Below, piece after piece: positions 1 through 10,781 of a stretch of 64,000 bases of DNA. The translations under genes and the position numbers were made by a program. The notes under the pieces were generated by a model. The model ran no database searches. It saw nothing but the letters and a program-made list of their open reading frames with translations, and had not been told where the DNA came from. This stretch comes from Tatumella ptyseos ATCC 33301 (GTDB lineage Bacteria > Pseudomonadota > Gammaproteobacteria > Enterobacterales > Enterobacteriaceae). Numbering within the stretch: position 1 is the first letter of the stretch; the number at the start of each line of letters is the position of its first letter. Location of the stretch: the NCBI RefSeq assembly GCF_000735525.1, contig NZ_JMPR01000035.1, forward strand, positions 124,001 through 188,000. The letters run 5' to 3'.

Positions 1-1
1 A

Positions 2-1819
2 CTGGAAAAAGCGACGTATCAGGTCACGGAGCGGGAAGATAAACCCACCAGCAGTAAGCCTGGCGCACCTTTTATTACTTCAACGTTGCAACAGGCGGCG
101 AGTACCCGTCTGGGCTACGGTGTAAAGAAAACCATGATGCTGGCGCAGCGACTCTATGAGAGCGGCCACATCACGTATATGCGTACGGATTCCACCAACC
201 TGAGCCAGGACGCGATTGAAATGGCCCGGGGGTATATTGACGGTAATTTCGGTAATAACTACCTGCCGGAAAAGGCCAATATTTATACCAATAAAGATAA
301 TTCTCAGGAAGCGCACGAAGCTATCCGTCCGTCTGACGTCAATGTGCTTGCCGAACAACTGAAAGACATGGAAGCAGACGCGCAGAAGTTATATCAGCTG
401 ATCTGGCGTCAGTTCGTCGCCTGTCAGATGGTTCCGGCGAAATATGACTCCACCACTCTGACCGTGATGGCGGGGGATTATCGTCTGAAAGCGAAAGGAC
501 GTACGTTGCGCTTTGATGGCTGGACGCGTGTCATGCCGGCATTACGCAAAAACGATGATGATCTGACGCTGCCGGCCATTGAGGTAGGTGATGCACCTGC
601 GCTGCTGGAAGTGCTGCCTGCACAGCATTTTACTAAGCCTCCGGCCCGTTTCAGTGAAGCTTCGCTGGTACGTGAGCTTGAAAAACGGGGCATTGGCCGT
701 CCTTCGACCTATGCCTCTATCATCTCTACCATCCAGGACCGTGGCTATGTCCGGGTCGAAAGCCGTCGTTTCTATGCAGAAAAGATGGGTGAAATTGTTA
801 CCGATCGTCTGGAAGCTAATTTCCGCGAATTGATGAATTATGATTTCACCGCACGTATGGAAGATAACCTCGATCAGGTAGCGAATGATCAGGCCGAATG
901 GCGTGCGGTGCTGGATCATTTCTTCACGGACTTCAGTGATCAATTGCAGAAAGCAGATAAGGATCCTGAAGAAGGAGGCATGCAACCGAACCAGATGGTG
1001 CTGACCTCTATCGAATGTCCGACCTGTCAGCGGCATATGGGTATTCGTACCGCCACCACCGGGGTTTTCCTGGGCTGTTCCGGGTATGCGCTGCCGCCGA
1101 AAGAGCGCTGTAAGCAGACCATTAACCTGATCCCTGAAAATGAAGTTCTTAATATTCTGGAAGGGGACGATGCGGAAACTAACGCTTTGCGTGCGCGTCC
1201 GCGCTGCCAAAAATGCGGTACCGCTATGGACAGCTACCTGATCGATGAAAAGCGCAAACTGCATGTCTGTGGTAATAACCCTTCCTGTGACGGGTATGAA
1301 ATCGAAGAGGGTGAATTCCGTATTAAAGGCTATGACGGCCCGGTGGTGGAATGCGAAAAATGTGGCAGCGAAATGCACCTGAAAATGGGACGTTTCGGTA
1401 AATACATGGCCTGTACCAACGACGAGTGTAAGAATACCCGTAAAATCCTTCGTAACGGCGATGTTGCTCCGCCGAAAGAAGACCCGGTACCTTTACCTGA
1501 ACTTGCCTGCGAAAAGTCTGACGCCTATTTTGTGCTGCGTGACGGGGCTGCCGGTATTTTCCTGGCTGCGAATACCTTCCCTAAATCCCGCGAGACACGA
1601 GCTCCGCTGGTGGAAGAGTTGCAACGGTTCAGCGACCGTTTGCCGGAGAAGTTTATTTATCTGACTCAGGCACCGGCCGTTGATCCCCAGGGGAATAAAA
1701 CGCTGGTCCGGTTTAGTCGTAAGACCAAACAGCAATATGTTTCTTCGGAAAAAGACGGTAAAGCGACCGGCTGGTCGATGTTCTTTATTGACGGGCAGTG
1801 GCAGGAAGTTAAAAAGTAG
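2..1819 (+). CDS. topA: DNA topoisomerase I, 5'-truncated by window edge
   Basis: Type IA topoisomerase that relaxes negatively supercoiled DNA through a 5'-phosphotyrosine intermediate. The reading frame is open from the first bases of the window, so the N-terminal Toprim part lies outside; E. coli TopA is 865 residues and about 605 are visible here. The active-site tyrosine lies in the YMRTDST motif encoded near 176. The C-terminal part shows three tetracysteine zinc-ribbon modules (CPTC...C...C, CQKC...[15 protein letters not shown]...CTNDEC) followed by the basic tail expected of enterobacterial TopA. A strong hairpin terminator follows. The downstream neighbour cysB matches E. coli order. 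Identification is secure; only the true start is missing. Confidence 0.97.
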   Translation: MEKATYQVTEREDKPTSSKPGAPFITSTLQQAASTRLGYGVKKTMMLAQRLYESGHITYMRTDSTNLSQDAIEMARGYIDGNFGNNYLPEKANIYTNKDNSQEAHEAIRPSDVNVLAEQLKDMEADAQKLYQLIWRQFVACQMVPAKYDSTTLTVMAGDYRLKAKGRTLRFDGWTRVMPALRKNDDDLTLPAIEVGDAPALLEVLPAQHFTKPPARFSEASLVRELEKRGIGRPSTYASIISTIQDRGYVRVESRRFYAEKMGEIVTDRLEANFRELMNYDFTARMEDNLDQVANDQAEWRAVLDHFFTDFSDQLQKADKDPEEGGMQPNQMVLTSIECPTCQRHMGIRTATTGVFLGCSGYALPPKERCKQTINLIPENEVLNILEGDDAETNALRARPRCQKCGTAMDSYLIDEKRKLHVCGNNPSCDGYEIEEGEFRIKGYDGPVVECEKCGSEMHLKMGRFGKYMACTNDECKNTRKILRNGDVAPPKEDPVPLPELACEKSDAYFVLRDGAAGIFLAANTFPKSRETRAPLVEELQRFSDRLPEKFIYLTQAPAVDPQGNKTLVRFSRKTKQQYVSSEKDGKATGWSMFFIDGQWQEVKK

Positions 1820-1867
1820 CGTTTTCTGTGATTCGTCCTGACCCGGGTTGATATTCATCAGCCCGAT

Positions 1868-1899
1868 AACGCCCGGTGAACTTTACCGGGCGTTTTTTA
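1868..1899 (+). terminator. Rho-independent terminator of topA
   Basis: The perfect 8-bp stem CGCCCGGT/ACCGGGCG (1870-1877 with 1885-1892) has a 7-nt loop and is followed by six T residues. It begins about 50 bp after the topA stop. Confidence 0.9.
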
Positions 1900-3238
<1,339 letters not shown>

Positions 3239-3379
3239 CCTGACCGTGGCCCCGGCCCGATAGTGTTACTATTAACGTTGATCTTGAGTATGCCGGTTAT
3301 GGATGGCCGGCGACGGAATATATCGGCCAGTGGTTGTATGACTCGCTGATGTATTTCGCCAGGCAAACAGGGATGTATT

Positions 3380-3544
3380 ATGCATTTTTCTTTTCGTACC
3401 CGCGTTAAAGGGTATCAGGCGCCAGAAAACTTCCGCAGGACTTCTCTTTGTCGTTACCGTTGCAGGATATGGGGCACGGCGGTCGCACTGTGTCTTATGT
3501 TCTGGTCCGGGGTCATTTACCTTCTTATGCAATGTCTGACATAG
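3380..3544 (+). CDS. ymiA: small single-pass membrane protein, YmiA-like
   Basis: A 54-codon frame between cysB and ribA. The N-terminal half is basic and hydrophilic (MHFSFRTRVKGYQ...). The C-terminal half forms one hydrophobic segment (about residues 31-50, IWGTAVALCLMFWSGVIYLL). E. coli encodes the small protein YmiA at the same place, after cysB, and the pattern W..AV.L...FW..V..LL is shared as I remember that protein. The ribosome site is weak (CAGGGATG). Function is unknown. The call rests on synteny, topology and a short motif, so it is moderate. Confidence 0.6.
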   Translation: MHFSFRTRVKGYQAPENFRRTSLCRYRCRIWGTAVALCLMFWSGVIYLLMQCLT

Positions 3545-3645
3545 ACGTTTTAGCACCGTCTTTTCCTGGTGACTGATGTGACCGTTATCCCGCTGAGCAC
3601 GATAAGACGGCGTTACCTGAGATAACAGGCGGGGCTCAGTACGCT

Positions 3646-3675
3646 CTGCAATTGCCCCGGCGGAGTTAATTGCAG
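3646..3675 (-). terminator. hairpin downstream of ribA
   Basis: The perfect inverted repeat CTGCAATT/AATTGCAG (3646-3653, 3668-3675) has a 14-nt GC-rich loop and starts 4 bp beyond the ribA stop. No T-run follows on either strand, so it may be an RNA 3' end stabiliser instead of a classical terminator. Confidence 0.35.
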
Positions 3676-3678
3676 GCC

Positions 3679-4281
3679 TTAGTCATCATTATGAGGATGA
3701 AGCAGGTGTCCCATTTTTAAGGCCTTGGTGTCCAGATAGCCGGTGTTTTTAGGGTTTCTTCCCACTTCCAGCGGAACCCGCTCGGTAATGTTGATGCCCG
3801 CGTCGGTCAGTACGCTGACCTTGCGTGGATTATTAGTCAGCAAGCGTACGGCATGAACGTCCAGCAAACTGAACATATCAGCACACAGAGTAAAATCACG
3901 CTCATCGGCGGCAAAACCGAGTTTGAGGTTGGCCTCAACCGTATCCAGCCCCTGATCCTGCAGCGCGTAAGCACGGATCTTGTTCAGTAAACCGATATTT
4001 CTGCCTTCCTGACGGTGATACAACAACACGCCCCGGCCTTCGGTGGCGATAGCATTGAGTGCTGCTTCAAGCTGAAAACCACAGTCGCAACGTAAGCTGA
4101 ATAGTGCATCCCCGGTCAGGCATTCAGAGTGAACTCTGGCAAGGACGGGCGTATCACCACTGATATCACCGTAGACCAGTGCGACGTGGTCTTTACCTGT
4201 TTTTATCTCTTCAAACCCCACCATCAGGAAATCTCCCCAGGGTGTAGGTAGTGTGGCCTGGGCCACCCGCTTAAGTTGCAT
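3679..4281 (-). CDS. ribA: GTP cyclohydrolase II
   Basis: Catalyses the first step of riboflavin synthesis, converting GTP to 2,5-diamino-6-ribosylamino-pyrimidinone phosphate, formate and pyrophosphate. The product is 200 residues (E. coli 196). Zinc ligands are visible as Cys54, Cys65 and Cys67 in [17 protein letters not shown], and the GTP-binding [10 protein letters not shown] motif follows. The start MQLKRVAQ was chosen because it matches the family N terminus and has GGAG at good spacing; an upstream in-frame start would add 13 residues. Divergent from pgpB. In E. coli acnA lies between cysB and ribA; it is absent here. Confidence 0.96.
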   Translation of the reverse strand: MQLKRVAQATLPTPWGDFLMVGFEEIKTGKDHVALVYGDISGDTPVLARVHSECLTGDALFSLRCDCGFQLEAALNAIATEGRGVLLYHRQEGRNIGLLNKIRAYALQDQGLDTVEANLKLGFAADERDFTLCADMFSLLDVHAVRLLTNNPRKVSVLTDAGINITERVPLEVGRNPKNTGYLDTKALKMGHLLHPHNDD

Positions 4282-4492
4282 GTAAACTCCGTTACTATAA
4301 AACTGTATTATTATCAGCACTCTGAATGACAGAGGTTATCTGTGTATTGTGCCATAATTGTGCATCGTAACGTAATGTTATGCAGTTCGTGCCAGCGGGA
4401 AAGCACAATCAGGCAAGCGGTGAGAGTAGCGTATTCCGGCTGTGGCAGAAAATGATAATTTTTACTCACGACAGGCAGAAAAAGGATATGCG

Positions 4493-5227
4493 ATGTTTAA
4501 GGTTTTAAAATCAGTCAGTACCGGTGTGCTGATATTACTTTGTCTGCCCTTACTGGTTTGGGTGTCGGGCTGGCACTGGCAGCCCGACAATACGTTGCCT
4601 CTTAAGCCGGTATTATTCGCGTTTACTGAGACGGTGACGAGACCCTGGGGTATACTGACCAGCTTGCTGCTCGGCGGGTGGTTGTTATGGCTTCGATACG
4701 GGGATGGGGCAGGCCTGCGTGAACTCTTGCAGACGGCGGTGCTGGTCGTGCTGGTCGTGTGGGGCGGGCAGGGTATCAATACGCTTATCAAGCATTATGT
4801 TCAGGAACCCAGACCATATACTTTATGGATAAGCAGGGTGTCCGGCACCTCGGTGGATCATTTCTATCATCTTTCCGGTCAGGAACGTGGCCAGCTTGTC
4901 GAACGGGTGACAGGGCAGGAGCCGTTTATTCCCGGCTGGCTGCGGCAGCATTGGGCTTATGAAACCGGCTACGCCTTCCCGTCAGGACACAGTATGTTTG
5001 CGGCCTGCTGGGCATTACTGATGCTGGTGCTGGCGGGAGTAAAGCGTCATTATGTTACCGTGGTTGCTACCTTTGTCTGGGCTATTGTGGTGATGGGGAG
5101 TCGGATGGCGCTCGGTATGCACTGGCCCCGGGATGTTATCATGTCAGTGATGGTCGCGGGTATCACGCTGACGGTGGCTTGTGCATTATTCCGGGGGATC
5201 CTGAGCGAACGCGTCAGGCAGGGATAA
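4493..5227 (+). CDS. pgpB: phosphatidylglycerophosphatase B / undecaprenyl-PP phosphatase
   Basis: Inner-membrane PAP2-family lipid phosphatase acting on phosphatidylglycerophosphate, undecaprenyl pyrophosphate and related lipids. The 244-residue product carries the three PAP2 motifs: KHYVQEPRP, FAFPSGHS and SRMALGMHWPRD. Several hydrophobic segments give the usual six-helix topology. Start: ATG at 4493 is preceded by AAAGGA with 6-bp spacing and matches the E. coli N terminus; a GTG 51 bp upstream is also in frame but lacks a good site. It precedes lapAB exactly as in E. coli. Confidence 0.94.
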   Translation: MFKVLKSVSTGVLILLCLPLLVWVSGWHWQPDNTLPLKPVLFAFTETVTRPWGILTSLLLGGWLLWLRYGDGAGLRELLQTAVLVVLVVWGGQGINTLIKHYVQEPRPYTLWISRVSGTSVDHFYHLSGQERGQLVERVTGQEPFIPGWLRQHWAYETGYAFPSGHSMFAACWALLMLVLAGVKRHYVTVVATFVWAIVVMGSRMALGMHWPRDVIMSVMVAGITLTVACALFRGILSERVRQG

Positions 5228-5253
5228 TTCACAGGACAAAGAGAAAAGTAATA

Positions 5254-5281
5254 TTGTAAATACAGCCAGCATCCCCATAAT
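5254..5281 (+). promoter_or_regulatory. candidate sigma-32 promoter of lapAB
   Basis: TTGTAAA (5254-5260), a 12-bp spacer and CCCCATAAT (5273-5281) resemble the heat-shock consensus TTGAAA / CCCCATNT. The site lies about 90 bp before lapA. E. coli lapAB is known to be under heat-shock control, which fits. Called by eye only. Confidence 0.5.
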
Positions 5282-5372
5282 ATAATGATGCGGGTAAGCC
5301 GGTATTTCCTGTCAGTCGCGTGTCGCTGTTTATACGGCTGATGAGAGAAAGAAAACGATAACAGGATGCATT

Positions 5373-5681
5373 GTGAAATATTTACTGATTTTTTTAGTCG
5401 TACTGGTCATTTTTATTATCTCAATTACCCTGGGAGCCAAAAATGATCAGATAGTGACCTTTAACTATCTGCTGGCACAGGGCGATTTTCGCGTATCTAC
5501 GCTGCTGGCATCGTTGTTCGGCGCCGGGTTTATCCTGGGGTGGGTCATTTGTGGTTTGTTCTGGCTGCGCATGCGTCTGGCGTTATCGCACGCCCGTCGT
5601 AAAATTAAGCGCCTTGAAGCGCAGTATGTTCCGGCCAATTCTGTCACCACAGCCAGGGATAAATCCGTGGTGAAGGAATAA
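5373..5681 (+). CDS. lapA: LPS assembly protein A (YciS family)
   Basis: Small inner-membrane protein that works with LapB and FtsH in setting lipopolysaccharide synthesis through LpxC turnover. The product is 102 residues, identical in length to E. coli. Two transmembrane helices are visible (about 2-20 and 42-66), followed by a basic, coiled C-terminal tail (LALSHARRKIKRLEAQ). The start is GTG; no in-frame ATG would retain the first helix. lapB follows after 6 bp. Confidence 0.93.
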   Translation: MKYLLIFLVVLVIFIISITLGAKNDQIVTFNYLLAQGDFRVSTLLASLFGAGFILGWVICGLFWLRMRLALSHARRKIKRLEAQYVPANSVTTARDKSVVKE

Positions 5682-5687
5682 TCGGCT

Positions 5688-6857
5688 ATGCTCGAATTGC
5701 TGTTTCTGTTATTGCCTGTTGCTGCGGCCTATGGCTGGTATATGGGACGTCGTAGCGCGCATCAGGACAAACAACAGGAAGCCAATCGTCTTTCCCGTGA
5801 TTATGTGACAGGCGTAAATTTTTTACTTTCAAATCAGCAGGACAAAGCTGTTGATCTGTTCCTGGATATGCTCAAAGAGGACAGTGGTGCCATTGAAGCA
5901 CATCTGACGCTGGGTAACCTTTTTCGCTCCCGGGGGGAAGTAGACAGAGCCATTCGTATCCATCAGTCATTGATGGAAAGCACGTCCCTGGATTATGACC
6001 AGCGATTATTGGCAGTTCATCAACTGGGACGGGACTACCTGGCCGCCGGCCTGTATGATCGTGCCGAGGATATGTTTGCCCAGTTAACGGATGAAACTGA
6101 TTTCCGGGAAGGCGCACTCACGCAGTTACTGCAGATTTATCAGCTGACCAGTGACTGGAGTCAGGCGATTGACACGGCTGAGCGCCTGGTACGGTTGGGG
6201 CAGGATAAACAGAAGAGTGTTATTGCACATCTGTATTGTGAGCTGGCTTTACAGGCGATGAGTAGTGATGATCTCGATAAGGCGCTTACCCTGCTCAAAA
6301 AAGGGGAGTCCGCCGATAAGAACTGTGCCCGTATTTCGATAATGATGGGGCGCATTTTTATAGAAAAAGGGGATGATCAGAAAGCGGTGCAAAGTCTGCA
6401 ACGTGTACTGCAGCAGGACCCTGAGTTCGTGAGTGAAGTGTTGCCACTGCTGGATGGCTGTTACCAGCGCCTGAATGCGCCAGCCCAATGGGTGGAGTTC
6501 CTGCAGCAATGTGTTGCCGCAGATACCGGAAGCTCCGCGGAGCTGTATCTGGCAGATATTATCGATTCGACGGAAGGAACGGAGCCGGCCCAATTGTTCC
6601 TGATGAAGCAACTGGATCACAACCCGACGACCCGGGGCTTTCATCGTCTGATCAACTATTATTTGCAGGACGCTGAAGACGGACGGGCGAAACAGAGCCT
6701 TGCGGTTTTGCGTAATATGGTAGGAGAACAGATACGGACTAAACCACGTTACCGGTGTGAAAAATGTGGTTTTACCGCACATGCTATTTACTGGCATTGC
6801 CCTTCATGTCGGACCTGGGCTTCGGTCAAACCCATTCGTGGCCTGGACGGACAATAA
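5688..6857 (+). CDS. lapB: LPS assembly protein B, TPR/rubredoxin-type adaptor
   Basis: Membrane-anchored adaptor for FtsH-dependent LpxC degradation. The 389 residues match E. coli LapB. An N-terminal membrane helix (about 2-17) is followed by a series of tetratricopeptide repeats over residues 35-330. A C-terminal rubredoxin-like zinc knuckle CEKCGFTAHAIYWHCPSC lies at about 355-372. AAGGAA precedes the ATG. Co-transcription with lapA is likely from the 6-bp gap, and a terminator follows. Confidence 0.96.
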   Translation: MLELLFLLLPVAAAYGWYMGRRSAHQDKQQEANRLSRDYVTGVNFLLSNQQDKAVDLFLDMLKEDSGAIEAHLTLGNLFRSRGEVDRAIRIHQSLMESTSLDYDQRLLAVHQLGRDYLAAGLYDRAEDMFAQLTDETDFREGALTQLLQIYQLTSDWSQAIDTAERLVRLGQDKQKSVIAHLYCELALQAMSSDDLDKALTLLKKGESADKNCARISIMMGRIFIEKGDDQKAVQSLQRVLQQDPEFVSEVLPLLDGCYQRLNAPAQWVEFLQQCVAADTGSSAELYLADIIDSTEGTEPAQLFLMKQLDHNPTTRGFHRLINYYLQDAEDGRAKQSLAVLRNMVGEQIRTKPRYRCEKCGFTAHAIYWHCPSCRTWASVKPIRGLDGQ

Positions 6858-6863
6858 TCACAG

Positions 6864-6889
6864 ACAGAGCGCAGGCTCTGTTCTTTTTA
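6864..6889 (+). terminator. Rho-independent terminator of lapAB
   Basis: Stem ACAGAGC/GCTCTGT (6864-6870, 6875-6881), loop GCAG, then TCTTTTTA. It starts 6 bp after the lapB stop and separates lapAB from pyrF. Confidence 0.8.
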
Positions 6890-7038
6890 TGGCTATTTAG
6901 TTACAACATACATTATGGGCTGAGCCCTCTGCACATCAGCACCGTGCAAAAAGGGTGACAACCAAAGCCAGGCAGGTAGAATAAGCGCCGTTTATCAGTC
7001 AAGCCCGATGCTCTTTTGTTATTTAAAGGAAAACTGCC

Positions 7039-7761
7039 ATGTCTGCTTTATCGCCATCTTCTGTTACCTCACCGGTGCTGGTTGCACTCGACTTTGACGA
7101 TATCAATCGGGCATTAGCGCTTACAGACCTTATCGATCCGCAAAGCTGCCGTCTGAAAGTGGGTAAAGAGATGTTTACCCGTTTCGGACCTGAGTGGGTA
7201 AAGACCCTGCAGTCCCGCGGGTTCGATGTTTTTCTGGACCTTAAATTTCACGATATTCCGAACACGGTTGCTCATGCTGTTGCCGCAGCCGCTGACCTTG
7301 GCGTCTGGATGGTGAATGTGCATGCCAGTGGCGGGGCAAGAATGATGAATGCCGCGCGTGAAGCTTTGGTCCCGATGGGGAAAGATGCGCCACTGCTGAT
7401 TGCGGTGACGGTATTAACCAGTATGGAAGCCAGTGACTTACACGATATCGGTATCGACCGTACCCCGGCCGAACACGCATTGCATCTGGCAACACTGACA
7501 AAAGAATGTGGTCTGGATGGTGTGGTCTGTTCCGCACATGAAGCGGTCACTTTCAGACAACGGCTGGGGAATGCGTTTTCGCTGGTCACGCCCGGGATCC
7601 GTCCTGAGGGCAGCGCCGCACAGGATCAACGTCGTATCATGACTCCGGCACAAGCCAAACAGGCCGGGGTAGACTATATGGTGATTGGTCGCCCGATCAC
7701 TCAGTCAGCCGATCCGGCCGCTACGCTGGCATCGATTCTGCAATCATTACAGGGGGCATAA
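7039..7761 (+). CDS. pyrF: orotidine 5'-phosphate decarboxylase
   Basis: Last step of de novo UMP synthesis: OMP to UMP plus CO2, with no cofactor. The 240-residue TIM-barrel protein carries the catalytic [10 protein letters not shown] signature (residues 67-76), the DxKxxD core of the family, and the phosphate-binding VTPGIRP and GRPIT segments. AAAGGAAA precedes the ATG. It shares one base with yciH (TAATG), indicating coupling, as in E. coli. Confidence 0.97.
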   Translation: MSALSPSSVTSPVLVALDFDDINRALALTDLIDPQSCRLKVGKEMFTRFGPEWVKTLQSRGFDVFLDLKFHDIPNTVAHAVAAAADLGVWMVNVHASGGARMMNAAREALVPMGKDAPLLIAVTVLTSMEASDLHDIGIDRTPAEHALHLATLTKECGLDGVVCSAHEAVTFRQRLGNAFSLVTPGIRPEGSAAQDQRRIMTPAQAKQAGVDYMVIGRPITQSADPAATLASILQSLQGA

Positions 7762-8081
7762 TGGGTCAGGATAATCTGGTTTACTCCACTGAGAGCGGAC
7801 GCATCAGACCGGTTGCTGAAGTGAAAGAGCGCCCCAAAGGGGACGGTATTGTCAGGATCCAACGCCAGACCAGCGGCCGTAAAGGGAAAGGGGTGTGTAT
7901 CATCACGGGCCTGGATCTGCCGGAGACTGAGCTGAGTAAACTGGCCGCTGAACTTAAGAAGAAATGTGGCTGCGGGGGATCGGTAAAAGAAGGCGATATC
8001 GAAATCCAGGGGGATAAGCGTGATTTACTGAAATCGCTGCTGGAAGCTAAAGGGTTGAAAGTGAAACTCGCCGGTGGCTAA
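7761..8081 (+). CDS. yciH: SUI1/eIF1-family translation factor homologue
   Basis: 106-residue member of the eIF1/SUI1 fold. Its role in bacteria is not settled; E. coli YciH can influence initiation fidelity and stress translation in vitro. The SUI1 domain occupies about residues 30-100 with the typical segments [21 protein letters not shown] and [20 protein letters not shown]. It starts in the last base of pyrF, so the two genes form one transcription unit. Confidence 0.94.
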   Translation: MGQDNLVYSTESGRIRPVAEVKERPKGDGIVRIQRQTSGRKGKGVCIITGLDLPETELSKLAAELKKKCGCGGSVKEGDIEIQGDKRDLLKSLLEAKGLKVKLAGG

Positions 8082-8096
8082 ACCCTCTGCTATTAA

Positions 8097-8116
8097 AAGG
8101 GCCGTTCCCGGCCCTT
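8097..8116 (-). terminator. hairpin between convergent yciH and osmB
   Basis: AAGGGCC (8097-8103) pairs with GGCCCTT (8110-8116) across GTTCCC. On the minus strand it is followed by TTTTAATAG, so it probably terminates osmB and perhaps yciH as well. Confidence 0.6.
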
Positions 8117-8128
8117 ATCTCCAGATGA

Positions 8129-8344
8129 TCAGTGTGTCTGGCGGCCAATAACGCCACCGACAGCTGCTCCGCCTAGTGTCCCCAGGGTGCTGCCGCCCGT
8201 CAGTATATTGCCACCGATAGCGCCGATACCGGCCCCTAACGCGGTATGCCGGTCCCGTTTCGACCAGTTAGAACATCCGGTAACACTTCCGACCAGCAGT
8301 GTGATAACAATCATCGACGTTATCGTTTTTTTTGTGATTATCAC
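8129..8344 (-). CDS. osmB: osmotically inducible lipoprotein OsmB
   Basis: Small glycine-rich outer-membrane lipoprotein, induced in E. coli by hyperosmolarity and stationary phase (RpoS, Rcs). The 71-residue product has a signal peptide ending in the lipobox VTGC, then SNWSKRDR and a glycine-zipper segment (AGIGAIGG...GTLGGAAVGGVIG). It starts with GTG, preceded by GGAG at 6 bp. Position after yciH on the opposite strand matches E. coli. Confidence 0.92.
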   Translation of the reverse strand: MIITKKTITSMIVITLLVGSVTGCSNWSKRDRHTALGAGIGAIGGNILTGGSTLGTLGGAAVGGVIGRQTH

Positions 8345-8687
8345 GGTCAGCTCCTCAGTTTATTGCCGGTGATGGCAAAAAAACGACTGAAATCTTGCAG
8401 AGTAGGATGGACCTGATAGCGGCCCGTCGCAGGTATGACGGCCGCCGGGCAGCCGTTGCCTCAGAGAGTACAGGGTGAACCCCGGGCAGGGATAGCGTGA
8501 ATATTCTGAATCTTTTTGCAAACCTTTATCACGGTCTGTTTTCGGAGAAGTCGCGTTACCTCGTCCGTTACTCGCCGCCCGCAGTGGCGACTTCACGGAA
8601 AGGTGCCTGCCGCAGGCGCAGCAACACGGTTGAGTGTAAAGACGACTGGCCAGGTAAATGCTGTGGCAGGAAAGAACAGGGGAAAGA
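8345..8687. other. gene-free region upstream of osmB
   Basis: About 340 bp without a convincing gene. Open frames exist on both strands but read as low-complexity basic sequence with no family resemblance. The part next to osmB should hold its promoter; I cannot assign it. The E. coli genes between osmB and rnb (yciT, yciZ, pdeR) are absent. Confidence 0.5.
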
Positions 8688-8711
8688 ACATACTCCCCGG
8701 GGGGAGTATGT
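8688..8711 (-). terminator. hairpin downstream of rnb
   Basis: Perfect 11-bp inverted repeat ACATACTCCCC/GGGGAGTATGT (8688-8698, 8701-8711) separated by two bases, 8 bp beyond the rnb stop. On the minus strand it is followed by TCTTTCC, a weak T-run. Confidence 0.7.
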
Positions 8712-8719
8712 CACGGTCA

Positions 8720-10654
8720 TCAGACGACCGGGCGGGCAACTACGTTGCGGTTTTCCATACGGACTTCAGCAATCGTCACGTCAATCAGGTCTGTCACACG
8801 ATAGCGTTCTTCACCTTTGATCTGCACGGTACCACTGTCCTGGCTGCACACCAGTTCATCACGCACACTGTGGATGAACGGTGCAGGGATAAAGGCCACG
8901 GCACCGATATCCGTCAGCCTGACACGCATTCCGCCGCGCGAGATATCAATGATTTCTGCAGGGAACCTTTGATCGGTACCGGCATAAGGGGCCAGATAAC
9001 GGGCATATAACCAGTCCCCGACATCCCGTTCTGCCATACGGTTCAGACGGCGACGCTCACCCATAATGGTGGTCAGCTCTTCTGCCGGCAGTTCAGCCTG
9101 CTGGCCCAGGATAATCGCCTTCAGTAAACGATGGTTGATCATGTCACCATATTTACGGATAGGAGAGGTCCAGGTCGCGTAGGCTTCCAGTCCCAGACCG
9201 AAATGAGGACCCGGCTTGGTGCTGATCTCAGCGAATGACTGGAAGCGGCGAATGCGGCTGTCCAGATACTGGGTGGGCATACTGTCCAGTTCGCGGCGCA
9301 TAGTCTTAAAGCCTTCCAGCGTCGCTATTTCTTTCGGGTCCACCGTAATACCATGACCTGCAAGAACGCCTGTGACTTGCTCTGCGTTAGCTTCATCGAA
9401 ACCGGCATGGACGTTATAAATTCCAAAGCCGAGAGCCTCACCCAGAACCTTAGCCGCACAGATATTGGCGGTGATCATGGCTTCTTCAATCATGCGGTTA
9501 GCAATACGGCGGGGTTCTGCAACGATTTTCAGCACTTCGCCTTTCTCACCGAGAATAAAGCGATAATCCGGACGATCTTTGAAAACCAGCGCATTCTTAC
9601 GACGCCATTCATTACGGGCCAGACAAAAACGTTGCAGCAGGGTGATCTGCTGAGCAATGGCTTCGCTGGCAGGCTGCCAGTCACCGGTATTTTCCAGCCA
9701 GTCAGAGACATTGTCATAAGCCAGTTTGGCTTTTGATTCAATCCATGCGGCAAAGAAACGGGTTTCCGCTTCCGGCGTGCCGTCTTTATCGATAACGATA
9801 TGACAGGCCAGCACCGGACGACGTACGCCCGGACGCAGCGAGCAGACATCATCAGACAGCTCACGAGGCAGCATCGGGATGTTAAAGCCCGGCAGATAGT
9901 TGGTAAAGGCACGCTGTGCGGCCAGTTTATCCAGCTCACTCCCCTCGGGAACATACGCCGTCGGGTCTGCAATGGCCACCGTCAGGCGAAGTTTACCGTC
10001 AGGCAACTCTTCGGTGTACAGGGCATCGTCCATATCTTCCGTGCTGGCACTATCGATAGTGACAAATTCCAGCGCCGTCAGGTCTTCACGGGTTAACTGC
10101 TCGTCGAGCATTTCACCGAAACCAACGTCCGGGGCTTCACGCTCCAGATTGTGGCGTGACAGTGTCACCCACCACGGGGCCAGATGATCTTCAGCGAAGG
10201 TAATGAACCCGGTCAGTTCGGCGTAAAAGCTGCGGTCACCTTTTAACGGATGACGGCGCATTTCAGCGACAGCCCAGTCTCCGGCCTGAAATTCATGTTC
10301 CAGGTGACGGGCTGGCCGACAGGAAATGGCATCTTTCAGCAGCGGATGATCGGGAATAATGGATAACCGGTCATCTTTTTTCTGGACGCGACCCACAAAG
10401 CGGGTCAGAAACGGCTCTACCAGGGTTTCCGGTTCGGCACTTTCTTTACCGTTATTGGTCTGGATGACAGCAACCACACGGTCGCCATGCATCACTTTTT
10501 TCATCTGCGGAGGCGGAATAAAGTAGCTCTTCTGGGCATCGACTTCCAGAAAGCCAAAGCCTTTATCGGTACCTTTTACCACACCCTCCGCGCGGGGAGT
10601 TTGTGCATGAAGTGTTTCTTTCAGCTGCGACAGCAGCGGGTTATCCTGGAACAT
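8720..10654 (-). CDS. rnb: exoribonuclease II
   Basis: Processive 3'-5' hydrolytic exoribonuclease. The 644 residues equal E. coli RNase II. Order: cold-shock domains at the N terminus ([16 protein letters not shown]), the RNB catalytic core with the metal-binding [12 protein letters not shown] stretch and the Tyr-containing [18 protein letters not shown], and a C-terminal S1 domain ([11 protein letters not shown]...AFIPAPFIH). I start at MFQDNPLL, the E. coli N terminus; an in-frame extension of 17 codons exists upstream. The chosen ATG has no clear Shine-Dalgarno. In E. coli yciW follows immediately upstream; here ydeP and a lysR gene lie between. Confidence 0.96.
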   Translation of the reverse strand: MFQDNPLLSQLKETLHAQTPRAEGVVKGTDKGFGFLEVDAQKSYFIPPPQMKKVMHGDRVVAVIQTNNGKESAEPETLVEPFLTRFVGRVQKKDDRLSIIPDHPLLKDAISCRPARHLEHEFQAGDWAVAEMRRHPLKGDRSFYAELTGFITFAEDHLAPWWVTLSRHNLEREAPDVGFGEMLDEQLTREDLTALEFVTIDSASTEDMDDALYTEELPDGKLRLTVAIADPTAYVPEGSELDKLAAQRAFTNYLPGFNIPMLPRELSDDVCSLRPGVRRPVLACHIVIDKDGTPEAETRFFAAWIESKAKLAYDNVSDWLENTGDWQPASEAIAQQITLLQRFCLARNEWRRKNALVFKDRPDYRFILGEKGEVLKIVAEPRRIANRMIEEAMITANICAAKVLGEALGFGIYNVHAGFDEANAEQVTGVLAGHGITVDPKEIATLEGFKTMRRELDSMPTQYLDSRIRRFQSFAEISTKPGPHFGLGLEAYATWTSPIRKYGDMINHRLLKAIILGQQAELPAEELTTIMGERRRLNRMAERDVGDWLYARYLAPYAGTDQRFPAEIIDISRGGMRVRLTDIGAVAFIPAPFIHSVRDELVCSQDSGTVQIKGEERYRVTDLIDVTIAEVRMENRNVVARPVV

Positions 10655-10740
10655 AATTTTATAGTTTCGTGGCCTAACAGCGGCTGACAGTTTTACGCGA
10701 ATCATCGCTGCCGGGCAATAGCCAAACCGAGAAAGATAAA

Positions 10741-10768
10741 AAAAGCCGGTGTCATCTCCGGCTTTTTT
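10741..10768 (-). terminator. bidirectional terminator downstream of ydeP
   Basis: AAAAGCCGG (10741-10749) and CCGGCTTTTTT (10758-10768) with an 8-nt loop. T-runs occur on both strands. It ends 13 bp before the ydeP stop codon. Confidence 0.85.
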
Positions 10769-10781
10769 GCGTTAATTGCCT

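Noticed and set aside
542-1378. 278-codon minus-strand frame
   Set aside because: Lies wholly inside topA, has no ribosome site and no family resemblance; shadow of codon bias.
3646-3675. Palindrome near ribA as an FMN riboswitch
   Set aside because: It lies downstream of ribA, is far too short and has none of the RFN-element conserved segments.
8497-9010. Overlapping plus-strand frames between osmB and rnb
   Set aside because: They run into rnb antisense and end without any conserved motif; no coding evidence.
10655-10705. In-frame extension of rnb by 17 codons
   Set aside because: The E. coli protein starts at MFQDN and the extended length would exceed the family; no ribosome site supports it.
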